This document shows positions 43,723 through 54,052 of a stretch of 64,000 bases of DNA, piece after piece. This DNA comes from Irregularibacter muris (GTDB taxonomy: Bacteria > Bacillota > Clostridia > Eubacteriales > Garciellaceae). Below the pieces are notes generated by a model. It was not told the DNA's origin. It saw nothing but the letters and a program-made list of their open reading frames with translations, and did no database searches. Each line of letters opens with the position of its first letter. The stretch's first letter is position 1. The position numbers and the translations under genes are program-made. Location: the NCBI RefSeq assembly GCF_024622505.1, contig NZ_JANKAS010000005.1, positions 62,001 to 126,000 on the forward strand. Reading direction: 5' to 3'.

Positions 43723-45651
43723 ATGGGATTAACTTTGACCGAAAAAGTATTATCTAAAGCCTTAGTAGAAGGCCAATTAAAAAGAGGAAGTAGAATTGGC
43801 CTTAAAGCTGATCAGACATTGACCCATGATTTAAATGGAATTATGTCCCATTTAGTTTTGGAATCCATTGGCTTAAAACAGAAAAAAGTAGATTTAGCTG
43901 TTCAATATTTGGATCATAATATTATTCAGGCAGATTTCAAAAATGCCGATGACCATAATTTTACTTTAGACATGACCTCAAGATTAGGCATTATCACAGC
44001 TAGAACCGGTAATGGAATTTGCCATCATCTTCATCTTGAACACTTTGCTGCACCAGGAAAGGTGCTTATAGGAGGAGACTCTCACACTACTGCCGCTGGT
44101 GGCATAGGCTCCTTTGCTGTAGGGGTAGGAGGATTTGATAATGCCATGTCTATAGCAGGAGAGACTTTCCATATGACAATGCCCCAAGTGGTTAAAGTCA
44201 ATTTAACTGGTCGTCTACAGCCTATGGTTTCGGCAAAAAATATTATCCTAGAGCTGTTAAGAAGGGTGTCTGTGAAGGGTGGCGTTGGTAAGGTTTTTGA
44301 ATTCACTGGTGAAGGGGTAACAACCCTAAATGTATCTGAACGTTCTACCATCACCAATATGGGAACAGAAACAGGAGCGACTACTTCCCTATTCCCTAGT
44401 GATGAAAATACAAGGAAATGGCTTAAAGCCTTTAATCGAGAAAAGGACTATATTCCCCTATCTGCCGATGAGGATGCCCTCTATGATGATGTCATAGAAA
44501 TCAACCTAAGTGAACTAGAACCCCTCATTGCCCTTCCCTCTCAGCCTGATCGTGTGGTTAAGGTTAGGGAAGTTGCAGGTACAAAAATAGATCAGGTGAT
44601 GATTGGAAGTTGTACAAATACTTCGGTACAGGATCTACTGAATGTGGGAAATATTCTTGAGGGCGAAACCATAGATAGAAATGTAGAATTAGGGGTATAT
44701 CCCTCCACTAGGACAGTGATCATGGAAAGTATTGCTAGGGGTTCCTATGAAAACATTGTGGCCTCTGGTGCTAGAATATTTGAACCGGTATGTGGTGGTT
44801 GTAACGGCTGTGGATTTGCTCCTGCAACCAATGGGGTTTCTCTAAGAACTACTCCCAGAAACTTCAAGGGTAGATCGGGTACCAAATCTGATCAAGTATA
44901 CCTTGTTGCTCCTGAAACAGCAGCAGCTTCAGCAATAACAGGAGTCATCACTGACCCCAGAGATTTAGGAAAGCAACCTATCCACTTTGAAATCCCTGAG
45001 AAGTTTATCTTTGATAAAAATATTTTTATTATGCCTGAAAACAATCCTGACAAACCTGTACGAAAGGGCCCTAATATTAAACCTATTCCTGAATTCTCCA
45101 GTATGGAGGATCAAACAGTAGGAGAGGTTATTCTGAAATTGGAAGATGATATTACTACCGACCATATTTGTCCCGCTGGGGCACTCTATCTCCCTATCCG
45201 ATCCAATATTCCAGAAATGTCAAAACACTCCTTCCAAGGGATTGACACTACTTTCTATGACCGGGCAGTAAGGGCTAAGGGTTCCATCCTGATTGCAGGA
45301 CATAATTATGGCCAAGGCTCCAGTAGGGAACAGGCGGCGATTATTCCAAGATATCTAGGAATAAACGTGGTTATCGCTAAGGGTTTTGCACGACTTCACC
45401 TAGCCAATATGGTAAACTGGGGAATACTCCCTCTGATATTTAAAAGTGACGAGGATTATGACTCCATAGACCAAGGGGATATTCTAGAGGTAGAAACCAT
45501 CTCCCTTAAAGAAGGCCAAGATATAAAAGTCATCAACAAATCTAAAAATTCGGTAATGCATTTAAAATCACCTTTATTCCAAGAGGATCTAGATGCCATA
45601 AAAGAAGGTGGATTTGTGAATATCCTTAGAAATAAAAATAAAGCAGAATAA
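43723..45651 (+). CDS. acn: Aconitate hydratase (short anaerobic type)
   Basis: 642 aa. MGLTLTEKVLSKALVEGQLK, GDSHTTAAGGIGSFAVGVGG, IGSCTNTSVQDLLNVGNILE and CGGCNGCGFAPATNGVS carry the cluster Cys residues; the swivel domain shows NYGQGSSREQAAIIPRYLG. The length and fused order match the 640-aa aconitases of anaerobes that convert citrate and isocitrate. The ATG at 43723 has AGGAGG upstream; the longer frame from 43618 lies in the hairpin spacer. It converges with citF1, with a shared terminator. Confidence 0.93.
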   Translation: MGLTLTEKVLSKALVEGQLKRGSRIGLKADQTLTHDLNGIMSHLVLESIGLKQKKVDLAVQYLDHNIIQADFKNADDHNFTLDMTSRLGIITARTGNGICHHLHLEHFAAPGKVLIGGDSHTTAAGGIGSFAVGVGGFDNAMSIAGETFHMTMPQVVKVNLTGRLQPMVSAKNIILELLRRVSVKGGVGKVFEFTGEGVTTLNVSERSTITNMGTETGATTSLFPSDENTRKWLKAFNREKDYIPLSADEDALYDDVIEINLSELEPLIALPSQPDRVVKVREVAGTKIDQVMIGSCTNTSVQDLLNVGNILEGETIDRNVELGVYPSTRTVIMESIARGSYENIVASGARIFEPVCGGCNGCGFAPATNGVSLRTTPRNFKGRSGTKSDQVYLVAPETAAASAITGVITDPRDLGKQPIHFEIPEKFIFDKNIFIMPENNPDKPVRKGPNIKPIPEFSSMEDQTVGEVILKLEDDITTDHICPAGALYLPIRSNIPEMSKHSFQGIDTTFYDRAVRAKGSILIAGHNYGQGSSREQAAIIPRYLGINVVIAKGFARLHLANMVNWGILPLIFKSDEDYDSIDQGDILEVETISLKEGQDIKVINKSKNSVMHLKSPLFQEDLDAIKEGGFVNILRNKNKAE

Positions 45652-45686
45652 AAATAAAGCGGCCATGGCCGCTTTATTTTTATTCT
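45645..45686. terminator. Perfect 42-base palindromic terminator
   Basis: 21-base arms centred on GGCCATGGCC (45665/45666), flanked by A-runs and T-runs. It is shared by the aconitase operon and the convergent citrate-lyase cluster, and overlaps the citF1 stop. Confidence 0.95.
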
Positions 45687-47230
45687 AATCCTTTAGGTCT
45701 TCGAATAACATCTATAATGGTTCCATCTCTGTATTCCACAAGGGCAACTACCTGATTTTCAAATTCAATATCCCTAGGTTCTCCAACAAGTGCATAAGCT
45801 TCATTCCGTAATTCCTCAATGGTACGCAGGGGTATGTCGGTGCTGGATAGGCTATGGATCAAGTCTTGACGAGCAGGATTAATGGCAACTCCATATTCTG
45901 TAACTACAATATCTACGCTTTCTCCAGGAGTGGTGACTGAGGTCACTCTATCTCGAATGGTAGGGATTCTACTTCTTACTAAGGGGGCCACAATAATCGA
46001 TACCTTGGATCCTGCTGCCGTATCTACATGTCCTCCTGGTGCCCCTTGAATGATGCCGTCAGAACCTTGTACAACGTTCACATTAAAATCTAGATCTACC
46101 TCTAAGGCCCCTAGAATGACAAAATCTAGTTGATTGACAAAGGCTCCTTTATTGAGAGGATTTGCATATTGAGAAGTCGATATTTCAAAATGTCTTGAAT
46201 TGGTATTTACAGATTCTACTGAGGCCATATCAAAGGATTGACAGTCTAGTAAAGCTTTTATATAGCCTTCCTTCATGAGCTCTACCATAGGCTGGGTAAT
46301 TCCTCCTAGAGCCCAACCCATTTTGATATTTTTCTCATCCATATAGGGTTTTAAAAACCGGGTTACAGCTAAGGGAGCCCCTCCTCCACCTGTTTGAAAG
46401 GTAAAACCATCTTCAAAATACTCTGTTGCCACTAGGCATTTTGTTGCTAATTCTGCAATATATAGTTCCCTGGGGTCCTGAGTCATTCTCAAAACTCCAC
46501 TAGCAATTCTTCTAGGATCTCCAATCTCATCAACCTTTACCACATAGTCCACATCAACCCCCTGAATAGAGGCAGGGAAATTGGGAGTGTCTACAAGGGT
46601 ATCGGTGATGACTACCACTTTATCTGCATATCTCGAATCCACCACAGAGTAAGCCAATACCCCACAGTCAGATTTTCCTCCTTTCCCCCTTGCATTGCCA
46701 AAGGCATCACTGGTAGGGGCACCAATAAAGGCTACATCAATGTGAATGTCTCCCGCTTCGACGGCTCGCACTCGTCCTCCATGGCTACGTATGATGGCAG
46801 GATTCTTTAATTTACCGCTGGAAATAGCTCGTCCGATTTCATCCCGTACTCCACTGGAGGAAATTCCTATAATGGTTCCGTCTTCAATATAAGGTACAAT
46901 AGAGCTTTGAGCAGCACCCAGACTTGAAGCACATAGGGTAAGATCTTTAATTCCTAGATCATGAATAACCTCCATAACCATGCTTACAATATAATCTCCG
47001 TTTCTAAAATGATGGTGGAAAGATATACACATTCCGTCCTTTAATCCACATTTCTCAACAGCCTCTTTAATATTTTTTACTAATTTACTTTTCTGGGGAC
47101 CCACAGCTCCCTTTACCCTTGGGGCAGCCTTTTTGTATTCATAATGATTCCGATAATACTGCCCTTGAAATCCTTCCTGATCTTCTTTTAAAAATTCTTC
47201 TGGAATATCTCGACCAGCTTTATTGATCAT
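45680..47230 (-). CDS. citF: Citrate lyase alpha subunit, copy 1 (CoA transferase)
   Basis: 516 aa. Transfers the prosthetic thioester carrier from acetate to citrate, giving citryl-ACP and acetate. Markers are [61 protein letters not shown] and VTEYGVAINPARQDLI. It overlaps citE1 by four bases (ATGA). It is clearly homologous to the copy at 51313-52851, but many positions differ, so they are paralogues rather than a recent duplication. Confidence 0.95.
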   Translation of the reverse strand: MINKAGRDIPEEFLKEDQEGFQGQYYRNHYEYKKAAPRVKGAVGPQKSKLVKNIKEAVEKCGLKDGMCISFHHHFRNGDYIVSMVMEVIHDLGIKDLTLCASSLGAAQSSIVPYIEDGTIIGISSSGVRDEIGRAISSGKLKNPAIIRSHGGRVRAVEAGDIHIDVAFIGAPTSDAFGNARGKGGKSDCGVLAYSVVDSRYADKVVVITDTLVDTPNFPASIQGVDVDYVVKVDEIGDPRRIASGVLRMTQDPRELYIAELATKCLVATEYFEDGFTFQTGGGGAPLAVTRFLKPYMDEKNIKMGWALGGITQPMVELMKEGYIKALLDCQSFDMASVESVNTNSRHFEISTSQYANPLNKGAFVNQLDFVILGALEVDLDFNVNVVQGSDGIIQGAPGGHVDTAAGSKVSIIVAPLVRSRIPTIRDRVTSVTTPGESVDIVVTEYGVAINPARQDLIHSLSSTDIPLRTIEELRNEAYALVGEPRDIEFENQVVALVEYRDGTIIDVIRRPKGLE

Positions 47231-48120
47231 ATCAAACTCCCCCTATACTTATTAGAAGCCTTAGCTAGTTCTAGTGTTCTCTTGGCGCCTTCAATCATGG
47301 CCACGTCTACCATTTTTCCATCTACAACTAAAACACCTACACCTTTTTTCTTATTCTTTTCTAGGGCAATGATTATCCTTTCGGCATGTCTAATTTCCTT
47401 CTCTGATGGTGTAAATACATCATGAATAATAGCAATTTGTCTAGGATTAATCACGGATTTTCCGTCAAAACCCATATCTCGAATAAGTTCAGTGTCTCTT
47501 TTCAAGGTTTCTACATCATCAATATCGGTATGGACAGTATCAAAAGCCATCACACCAGCTGCCCGGGCAGCCAACACAATTTGAGAACGGGCAGAGAATA
47601 TCTCCGCTCCATGGGTGGTTCTTTTGGCATGCATAGTTCTTACAAAGTCTCCAGCACTTAGAGCAACTCCCATAAGTCTCCTACTGCTTTTGCATATCTC
47701 ATAGGCATTCATAACCGCAAGAGGAGATTCTAAAGCAGCCATCAACATGGTAGAGCCTACTTCTCGGTCAAACTCTTTTTCTGCAGCCACAACCAATTCT
47801 TCTACATATTGCACATCAGAAGCCTGTTCTACCTTAGGGATTCGGATACCATTACATCCTCCTGCAACAGAAGCACGAATATCTTCTTTGTAATAGGGCG
47901 TGTCCAACCCATTGATTCTCACAAAAATTTCTACTCCATGATAGTCTGCATATTTTAAAGTATTAAAGAGTTGGATTCTGGCAGAATCTTTTTCCCCCTC
48001 TGCTACAGCATCTTCTAGGTCTAAAATCACGCAATCCGGCCCATATACATAAGGATCTTTTACCAAGGAAGCTCTTTGGGTATTTAAAAACATCATGGTT
48101 CTACGAATTCTATTTTTCAT
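47227..48120 (-). CDS. citE: Citrate lyase beta subunit, copy 1
   Basis: 297 aa, HpcH/HpaI-type TIM barrel that cleaves citryl-ACP to acetyl-ACP and oxaloacetate. Shown by [72 protein letters not shown] and [26 protein letters not shown] lies 7 bases before the ATG at 48120, and the ATG overlaps the citD1 stop. It belongs to the same class as the second citE at 52853-53740. Confidence 0.95.
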   Translation of the reverse strand: MKNRIRRTMMFLNTQRASLVKDPYVYGPDCVILDLEDAVAEGEKDSARIQLFNTLKYADYHGVEIFVRINGLDTPYYKEDIRASVAGGCNGIRIPKVEQASDVQYVEELVVAAEKEFDREVGSTMLMAALESPLAVMNAYEICKSSRRLMGVALSAGDFVRTMHAKRTTHGAEIFSARSQIVLAARAAGVMAFDTVHTDIDDVETLKRDTELIRDMGFDGKSVINPRQIAIIHDVFTPSEKEIRHAERIIIALEKNKKKGVGVLVVDGKMVDVAMIEGAKRTLELAKASNKYRGSLI

Positions 48121-48413
48121 AGCATTTCCCCCCATGGTAAATTTTCTACTTTATCGTTAGCACGGAAAATGGCTGTTTGAACCCGAGCCCGTAGTATACA
48201 GTCCAGAGCACCCTTATCTCGGACGATAAGCCTTGCATTGGATACCCCTAAGTTTTCTAAAACCTCTCTAATGGTCTTTTCAATTTGTTCTCCGTATTGG
48301 GCAAGTACACTACTTTCTAAATGGAGTTCGATCCCATTGTTAGAGGGTTCAATCATGACTTGAACATCACTGGACTCCATTGTACCAGCAAGGGCACTAT
48401 GCTTTATCTCCAT
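48117..48413 (-). CDS. citD: Citrate lyase acyl carrier protein, copy 1
   Basis: 98 aa. The prosthetic group (phosphoribosyl-dephospho-CoA) attaches to the Ser in AGTMESSDV near residue 13-14. The body VMIEPSNNGIELHLESSVLA and the end CILRARVQTAIFRAND are typical of CitD. The ATG at 48413 follows AAAGGAG with 8-base spacing; the GTG three codons earlier is less likely. First gene of the copy-1 lyase unit, 186 bases after oadA. Confidence 0.92.
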   Translation of the reverse strand: MEIKHSALAGTMESSDVQVMIEPSNNGIELHLESSVLAQYGEQIEKTIREVLENLGVSNARLIVRDKGALDCILRARVQTAIFRANDKVENLPWGEML

Positions 48414-48599
48414 TTTTATCACTCCTTTTTTATGTTTTCACACCTATTTTCTCATAGAAATTATATCATTTTTGCTCATTTACACGATCATAAAGACATG
48501 AAAAGTGCAGAACGCAGAAAAAAAGGAGCTATTCTACCAGATATCCATTTTTGCTCAAGACATCTAGTACAATAACTCCAACCCTAGCATAGCTAATTT

Positions 48600-49997
48600 T
48601 TATACGGGATAAATCTTATTTGTTTTATCTACAACGGTATTATCTATTTTGTATTTCTGAGCTTGACGATATTTGAAGTATTCCACTGCTACCTGTGGGA
48701 ATAGACCATAACTTAGGACATCTTCTTCTTGCTCTAGATATTCTTTCATGTCATTTCGAATGTTTTCTAATTGGGGAGCAATATCATCGGCAGGTCTGTG
48801 GGTGATGACTTCCTCATCTCCAATGATCTTTTTACGAATGTCTTCTGAAATCTCTACTGGAGATTTGCCATATTCTCCCTTTACGTAGGCTTTGATTTCT
48901 TTAGGAATCATTTTGTATCTTTCCCCAAGAATAACATTAAATACTGCTTGAGTTCCTACCATTTGGCTTAATGGGGTTACCAATGGGGGATAACCTAAGT
49001 CCTCTCGTACTTTAGGTACTTCCTTGAGCACTTCTTCAAATTTATCCTCGGCATTTTGCATTTTTAGTTGGGATACTAAGTTGGATAACATTCCCCCGGG
49101 TACTTGATAAATCAAAGCGTTAACATCTACTCCTAGCACCTTTGGATCTAACTCTCTGCTTTCTAAATACTTGTTGCGTATAGGTTTAAAATACTCTGCC
49201 ACTTGATTTAATAATGCAAGATCTAATCCTGTATCTTCTTTTGTACCCTGTAAGGTTGCTACTAAAGGCTCAGTAGGTGGCTGAGAGGTTCCTAGTGCCA
49301 TAGGAGAGATAGCACAATCTATGATATCCGCCCCTGCCTCAGCAGCTTTTAAATAAGTCATCGAACCGGTACCACTAGTGGCATGGGTATGAACTTGAAG
49401 CGGAAGTTTTACTGTTCCCTTTATGGCCTTAACTAGTTCATAGGCATAATAAGGCGTGAGGATACCTGACATATCCTTAATACAAATAGAATCCGCTCCC
49501 ATATCCTCCATTTGTTTTGCCAGTTTTAGATAATACTCTGTATTGTGTACTGGACTTGTGGTATAGGATATGGCTGCCTGGGCATGGCCCCCTTCTTTTT
49601 TCGTAGCTTCTATGGCTACCTTAATGTTTCGTACATCGTTTAGGGCATCAAAGGTTCTTATAATGTCAATTCCATTGGCAATGGATTTTTTCACAAAGTC
49701 TATTACTACATCATCGGCATAATGTTTATAACCTAATAGGTTTTGTCCTCTCAGTAGCATTTGGAGTTTTGTGTTTTTCACATGTTTTCGGATGATTCTT
49801 AATCTTTCCCAAGGGTCTTCATTTAAAAATCTTAGGGAAGCATCAAAGGTTGCTCCTCCCCACATTTCTAAGGAATGATATCCTACTTTATCTAGTGTCT
49901 CTAAAATGGGCACCATTTCCTCTGTTTTCATTCTGGTGGCAATTAAAGACTGATGGGCGTCTCGTAATACAGTCTCGGTAATTTTTACTTTGGCCAT
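48600..49997 (-). CDS. oadA: Oxaloacetate decarboxylase alpha/carboxyltransferase subunit without biotin domain
   Basis: 465 aa, TIM-barrel carboxyltransferase: ITETVLRDAHQSLIATRMKT, EMWGGATFDASLRFLNEDPW, the active-site Lys in CIKDMSGILTPYYAYEL, the metal-site QVHTHATSGTGSM, and the PYC_OADA domain (about 290-440). The protein ends before any biotinyl domain (no AMKM), so a separate biotin carrier and, if it is a Na+ pump, OadB/OadG must be encoded elsewhere. Position inside the cit cluster supports oxaloacetate as substrate. Strong AAGGAGGGG RBS. Confidence 0.92.
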   Translation of the reverse strand: MAKVKITETVLRDAHQSLIATRMKTEEMVPILETLDKVGYHSLEMWGGATFDASLRFLNEDPWERLRIIRKHVKNTKLQMLLRGQNLLGYKHYADDVVIDFVKKSIANGIDIIRTFDALNDVRNIKVAIEATKKEGGHAQAAISYTTSPVHNTEYYLKLAKQMEDMGADSICIKDMSGILTPYYAYELVKAIKGTVKLPLQVHTHATSGTGSMTYLKAAEAGADIIDCAISPMALGTSQPPTEPLVATLQGTKEDTGLDLALLNQVAEYFKPIRNKYLESRELDPKVLGVDVNALIYQVPGGMLSNLVSQLKMQNAEDKFEEVLKEVPKVREDLGYPPLVTPLSQMVGTQAVFNVILGERYKMIPKEIKAYVKGEYGKSPVEISEDIRKKIIGDEEVITHRPADDIAPQLENIRNDMKEYLEQEEDVLSYGLFPQVAVEYFKYRQAQKYKIDNTVVDKTNKIYPV

Positions 49998-50056
49998 TTT
50001 ACCCCTCCTTATTTTAGTTTTTTCCCATAGGGCATTCTATTTTCAATCTATATTTA

Positions 50057-50743
50057 TCACAGATTATCAAAGTAATCTACTACAATTTCTAGAGAGGAAT
50101 CTAAATGTTTCTCAATGATTTGCTCCATTTTTGTTAGGTCTTTTTTTATTAAAGTATCCAACAACATTCTGTGCTCTTGAATAGCCTGCGTTCTTCTTTC
50201 TTCTCCACCTATGGATATTCTTCTAAATCGTTTTAAATATTGATTAAGGTCATCTATCATATTCTTTAGACGATACATTTTACTCATATCATAGATGTGA
50301 TTATTGAATTCTCTAAACATAGCGAATACTGTTTCAACATTCCCCGCTTGATCTTGTCTTTCGGTTTCGTCTAATAAATCCTGTATCTTTTTTACTTTAT
50401 CTTTTGTTATATTTTCTGCTGCACTTTTATAAGCTAAAATCTCTAATACTTTTCTTATTTTATAAATTTCAATAACATCTTCTTTGCCGATTTTTTTCAC
50501 TACTACACCTGTTCTTGGTATATATTCTACTAAGTCATCCATTTCTAGCTTTCTCAGCGCTTCTCTTACAGGGGTTCTACTAATGTTTAGTCTATCTGCA
50601 AATTCCTTTTCCACAATTCTCTCTCCTAGTGGAATTTTGCCTTCAATAATAATTTCCTTTAGGCTTTCATAGACCACGTCCCTCATGGGCTTGTTTTTAG
50701 AGAGGTCAGTATTTTTTATTAATTCTTCCATATAGTCAGACAT
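50057..50743 (-). CDS. GntR-family (FadR-type) regulator of the citrate cluster
   Basis: 228 aa. N-terminal wHTH (RDVVYESLKEIIIEGKIPLG, ERIVEKEFADRLNISRTPVR, then EALRKLEMDDLVEYIPRTGV) and a helical FCD effector domain (about 90-220). FadR-type GntR proteins regulate citrate fermentation in lactic bacteria (CitO/CitI type). It lies between citX and oadA. A repeated motif before citS and before citG is a natural candidate operator. Confidence 0.9.
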   Translation of the reverse strand: MSDYMEELIKNTDLSKNKPMRDVVYESLKEIIIEGKIPLGERIVEKEFADRLNISRTPVREALRKLEMDDLVEYIPRTGVVVKKIGKEDVIEIYKIRKVLEILAYKSAAENITKDKVKKIQDLLDETERQDQAGNVETVFAMFREFNNHIYDMSKMYRLKNMIDDLNQYLKRFRRISIGGEERRTQAIQEHRMLLDTLIKKDLTKMEQIIEKHLDSSLEIVVDYFDNL

Positions 50744-50755
50744 TTTGATTCTCCT

Positions 50756-51286
50756 CTATTTTTCATTTTCAAAATAGGTTTGTGCTTTATCATGAATGGA
50801 TGCCACTAGTTCTTCTATGGAATGTCTTCTGGATCTTCCACATTCAAAGGCATTTCCATCACATATAAAGCATCTTCTTGGGCTTTTTCCTATGTCAGTT
50901 CTGGAAATTTGTTTTCCCTCTCCATATAATACATCAAAATCAAATATTCGTCCAAGGGGATGTTGTTCCTCTATATTTGTGGTAAGTTTCTTTATTGTTG
51001 TGGCTTCTTCCTTGAAAACCATATAGCCTTCAGGACCACTGGCTTTGTAAAACTCCTCTTTGGATAAGATCTCTATAGATTTGTCCTCTGCCTGTTTTAT
51101 TAATTCTTCCCATCCTTTTTTAAAAATCTTCCTATAAAGGGGAGAATCCTTTATCTCCCCTGGAATATTGATCTTATAGGATACTAGGGTATTTTTTTGA
51201 TATTGTTGAAGAAGCTTTCTTTGATGTATTACCCTTTTTTCTCTGCTTTCAATAATATTTATTATAGATTGTCTAGAACTATTCAT
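50756..51286 (-). CDS. citX: Citrate lyase holo-ACP synthase
   Basis: 176 aa. Transfers the triphosphoribosyl-dephospho-CoA made by CitG onto apo-CitD. Conserved segments are ILESREKR-like IIESREKRVIHQRKLLQQY near the N-terminus, HPLGRIFDFDVLYGEGK, and SPRRCFICDGNAFECGRSRR then HSIEELV. It lies 26 bases after citF2. Only one citX and one citG exist here, so both CitD copies must share them. Confidence 0.92.
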   Translation of the reverse strand: MNSSRQSIINIIESREKRVIHQRKLLQQYQKNTLVSYKINIPGEIKDSPLYRKIFKKGWEELIKQAEDKSIEILSKEEFYKASGPEGYMVFKEEATTIKKLTTNIEEQHPLGRIFDFDVLYGEGKQISRTDIGKSPRRCFICDGNAFECGRSRRHSIEELVASIHDKAQTYFENEK

Positions 51287-51312
51287 CGAATCTCACCTGT
51301 ACTTCGTACTCT

Positions 51313-52851
51313 TTATTTTATTGCCTTTATTACATCAATGATTGTTCCATCTCTATATTCAATAAGTCCAACTACTTGGTCAGTATACTCTATAGCATCA
51401 GGAGTACCTACTGTATTAATCGCCAAATCTCTTAATTTTTCAATATCATATAGAGGTAGGTTGGCTTGTTTAAATTTTTCTACTAAATCCTGTCTTTTTG
51501 GATTGACCGCAATTCCTCGATCAGTTACCAACACATCTACGGTTTCCCCTGGAGTAATGACATGGCTTACTTTATCCACTACGGTAGGTATTCTTCCCCT
51601 AATTAAAGGTGCAACAATCATGGTCAATTTAGAACCCGCTGCGGTATCACAATGTCCTCCAGAAGCTCCTCTAATTACTCCATCAGAACCTGTAATAACA
51701 TTTACATTGAAGTCCGTATCAATTTCTAGGGCACTTAATACCACAACATCCAGCTTATTGACAACAGCACCCTTATTGTGAGGATTTGCATATAGGGAAG
51801 CATCAATTTCCACATGATTATCATTTTTGGAAATAGAATTTGCGGCTACCAAATCAAAACATTGCACATCAAATAGAGATTTTACTAGGCCTTCCTCTAG
51901 CATTTCAACCATTGGTTTTGTTATGCCTCCTAGGGCAAAGCTAGCAGTAATCCCTTTGTCAATCATTTCTTTTCTAATAAATCTTGCTACAGCTAAGGAA
52001 GCTCCTCCTGTACCTGTTTGAAAGGAAAATCCATCCTTAAAGTAGCCCGAATGAACAATAGCTTTTTTAGCATTTTCTGCAATCAAAAGATCCCTTGGAT
52101 TTTTGGTGTACCTGGTAGCCCCAGAGGCAATACCTGAAGGATCTCCTATTTCCTCCACAGCTACTACATAATCCACATCCTTTTGGGAAATACTTGCAGG
52201 AAGGTTTGGATATTCCACTAGATTGTCCGTAATAATAACGACCTTGTCTGCATATTGGGCATCAATCTTAGCATAACCTAGAGAACCACAAACGGCTTTT
52301 CCAACTGCTCCACTGGCATTGCCATATTCATCTGCAGCAGGTGCTCCTAAGAAGGCTACGTCAATTTTGATGTCTCCCGCTTCAATAGCTCTGGCTCTCC
52401 CACCATGGGATCTGATAATCACAGGATTTTTCATAAGTCCTCGAGAAATTTCCTCTGCCAGTTCACCCCTTAGGCCACTGGTTGTAATATTGGTAACCAC
52501 TCCATTTTTAATGTGCTCAATAAGAGAGGCATGAATATTGGTTAAAGAACTTGATGCTAAAGTAAGGTTTTTTATTCCCATCTTGGCAATGGTATCTACT
52601 ACCATATTTACAATATAATCTCCATTTCGGAAATGATGGTGGAAGGAAATAGTCATTCCATCCTTTAACCCAGTTTTTTTGATTATTTCTTCTATGCTGG
52701 AAACCAATTTGGAATCTCCAGGTTTTACTGCCGTTACTTTAGGTCCATGTTGTCTAATGGTAGGTTCTATAGCAAAGGGCCCTTGGTAGACATTTAACGC
52801 ATTTTTTTCAATGATCTCATCAGGTATTTCTCTATTTATGACGTTTTTCAT
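51313..52851 (-). CDS. citF: Citrate lyase alpha subunit, copy 2
   Basis: 512 aa, paralogue of the copy at 45680-47230. [60 protein letters not shown] and [19 protein letters not shown] are present. FQTGTGG here contrasts with FQTGGGG in copy 1. It sits in the complete set citC-D2-E2-F2-X, so this is probably the housekeeping citrate lyase. Strong GGAGG RBS one base after citE2. Confidence 0.95.
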   Translation of the reverse strand: MKNVINREIPDEIIEKNALNVYQGPFAIEPTIRQHGPKVTAVKPGDSKLVSSIEEIIKKTGLKDGMTISFHHHFRNGDYIVNMVVDTIAKMGIKNLTLASSSLTNIHASLIEHIKNGVVTNITTSGLRGELAEEISRGLMKNPVIIRSHGGRARAIEAGDIKIDVAFLGAPAADEYGNASGAVGKAVCGSLGYAKIDAQYADKVVIITDNLVEYPNLPASISQKDVDYVVAVEEIGDPSGIASGATRYTKNPRDLLIAENAKKAIVHSGYFKDGFSFQTGTGGASLAVARFIRKEMIDKGITASFALGGITKPMVEMLEEGLVKSLFDVQCFDLVAANSISKNDNHVEIDASLYANPHNKGAVVNKLDVVVLSALEIDTDFNVNVITGSDGVIRGASGGHCDTAAGSKLTMIVAPLIRGRIPTVVDKVSHVITPGETVDVLVTDRGIAVNPKRQDLVEKFKQANLPLYDIEKLRDLAINTVGTPDAIEYTDQVVGLIEYRDGTIIDVIKAIK

Positions 52852-52852
52852 C

Positions 52853-53740
52853 TTACGCTTCCTCCTTATATAGACCAGCTGAAGCAGCTAAATTTAGTAC
52901 TCTTTCTGCCCTTTCAACAATAGGCTTATCAATCATTTTTCCATTTAGGGCAATAACTCCTGACCCCTTTTCTTCAGCCTCTTTGATGGCTTTTTTTACA
53001 TCTATGGCCTTTTGAATTTCCTTTTCTGATGGGGTAAAGATGTCATGAACTGTTTGGATCTGTCTTGGGTTAATAACAGATTTCCCGTCAAAACCTAGCT
53101 GTTTAATCAATTTGGTTTCCCTGACTAGACCTTCCTCATCATCCACGTCAGAAAAGACCGTATCTAGCGCATAGATTCCTGCTGCTCTAGCTGCCATGAC
53201 AATTTGACTTCTTGCTCCCAATAACTCAATTCCCTCTGGGGATCTATTGGTTTTCATACTGGTGACATAGTCTTCAGCACCAATGGCAATTCCAATAAGT
53301 CTTTTACTAGCCTTTGCGATTTCATAGGCACTCATTGCACCTAAAGGACTTTCAATAGCCGCCATCATTTTAGTTGAGCCGATTTCTCTACCTATTTTTC
53401 TTTCCACTTCTTCAATAACTTCTTCTACATCTTTAATATCTTGAGGTGTTTCGGTTTTAGGGAGCCTTACTACATCTACTCCTGCCCTTACCACGGCTTC
53501 TATGTCATCCCGTCCATGGGGAGTATCCAATCCATTTATTCTCACTACTATTTCTGTTCCTTGATAATCTACAGTTTTAATTGCCTGATACACAAGAAAT
53601 CTTGCAGTATCCTTTTCATGTAGGGATACGGAATCTTCTAGGTCAAACATCAATGAATCAGCACCATAGATATGGGCGTCCTTCAACATTCCTGCATTAT
53701 TCCCTGGAACAAACATCATTGTTCTTCTTAATCTACCCAT
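52853..53740 (-). CDS. citE: Citrate lyase beta subunit, copy 2
   Basis: 295 aa. [78 protein letters not shown] and [19 protein letters not shown] mark the HpcH-like barrel. The FVPGNNAGM segment matches classical CitE more closely than the FLNTQRASL of copy 1. It overlaps citD2 by 13 bases and is followed at once by citF2. Confidence 0.95.
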   Translation of the reverse strand: MGRLRRTMMFVPGNNAGMLKDAHIYGADSLMFDLEDSVSLHEKDTARFLVYQAIKTVDYQGTEIVVRINGLDTPHGRDDIEAVVRAGVDVVRLPKTETPQDIKDVEEVIEEVERKIGREIGSTKMMAAIESPLGAMSAYEIAKASKRLIGIAIGAEDYVTSMKTNRSPEGIELLGARSQIVMAARAAGIYALDTVFSDVDDEEGLVRETKLIKQLGFDGKSVINPRQIQTVHDIFTPSEKEIQKAIDVKKAIKEAEEKGSGVIALNGKMIDKPIVERAERVLNLAASAGLYKEEA

Positions 53741-54036
53741 TTGTCCAATTCCTCCCAGTTAAATTTTTCTTCTCCTGCAGCTCGATAGGTAGCTGCTAAT
53801 GTTCTGGCCTTTACAATACAGTCTAAGGCTCCTTTATCATTGGCTCTTACTAGGGCTTCTGAGATGCCTAACCCCTTCAAAGTGTCCGTAATTACCTTTC
53901 TAATTTGATTTCCAAATTGTTTTTCTACAGAGCTATTTAGTTGAATCTCAATTCCCTTTTGAGTATTTGGTTCAACAATTATACTAATATCACTGGATTC
54001 CATAGTTCCTGCCATACCTGCTTTAATAATTCTCAT
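53728..54036 (-). CDS. citD: Citrate lyase acyl carrier protein, copy 2
   Basis: 102 aa. The attachment Ser is in AGTMESSDISIIVEPNTQKG. The end DCIVKARTLAATYRAAGEEK is typical. It overlaps citE2. ATG 54036 has AGGAGGTG upstream. It is slightly longer at the C-terminus than copy 1. Confidence 0.93.
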   Translation of the reverse strand: MRIIKAGMAGTMESSDISIIVEPNTQKGIEIQLNSSVEKQFGNQIRKVITDTLKGLGISEALVRANDKGALDCIVKARTLAATYRAAGEEKFNWEELDKWVD

Positions 54037-54052
54037 TTACTTACACCTCCTA

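Noticed and set aside
48519-48599. Short open stretch after oadA resembling a protein tail
   Set aside because: About 23 codons, no RBS, out of frame with oadA and no family match.
45680-54036. Duplicate citDEF as an assembly artefact
   Set aside because: The copies differ at many residues and have different neighbours, so they are true paralogues.
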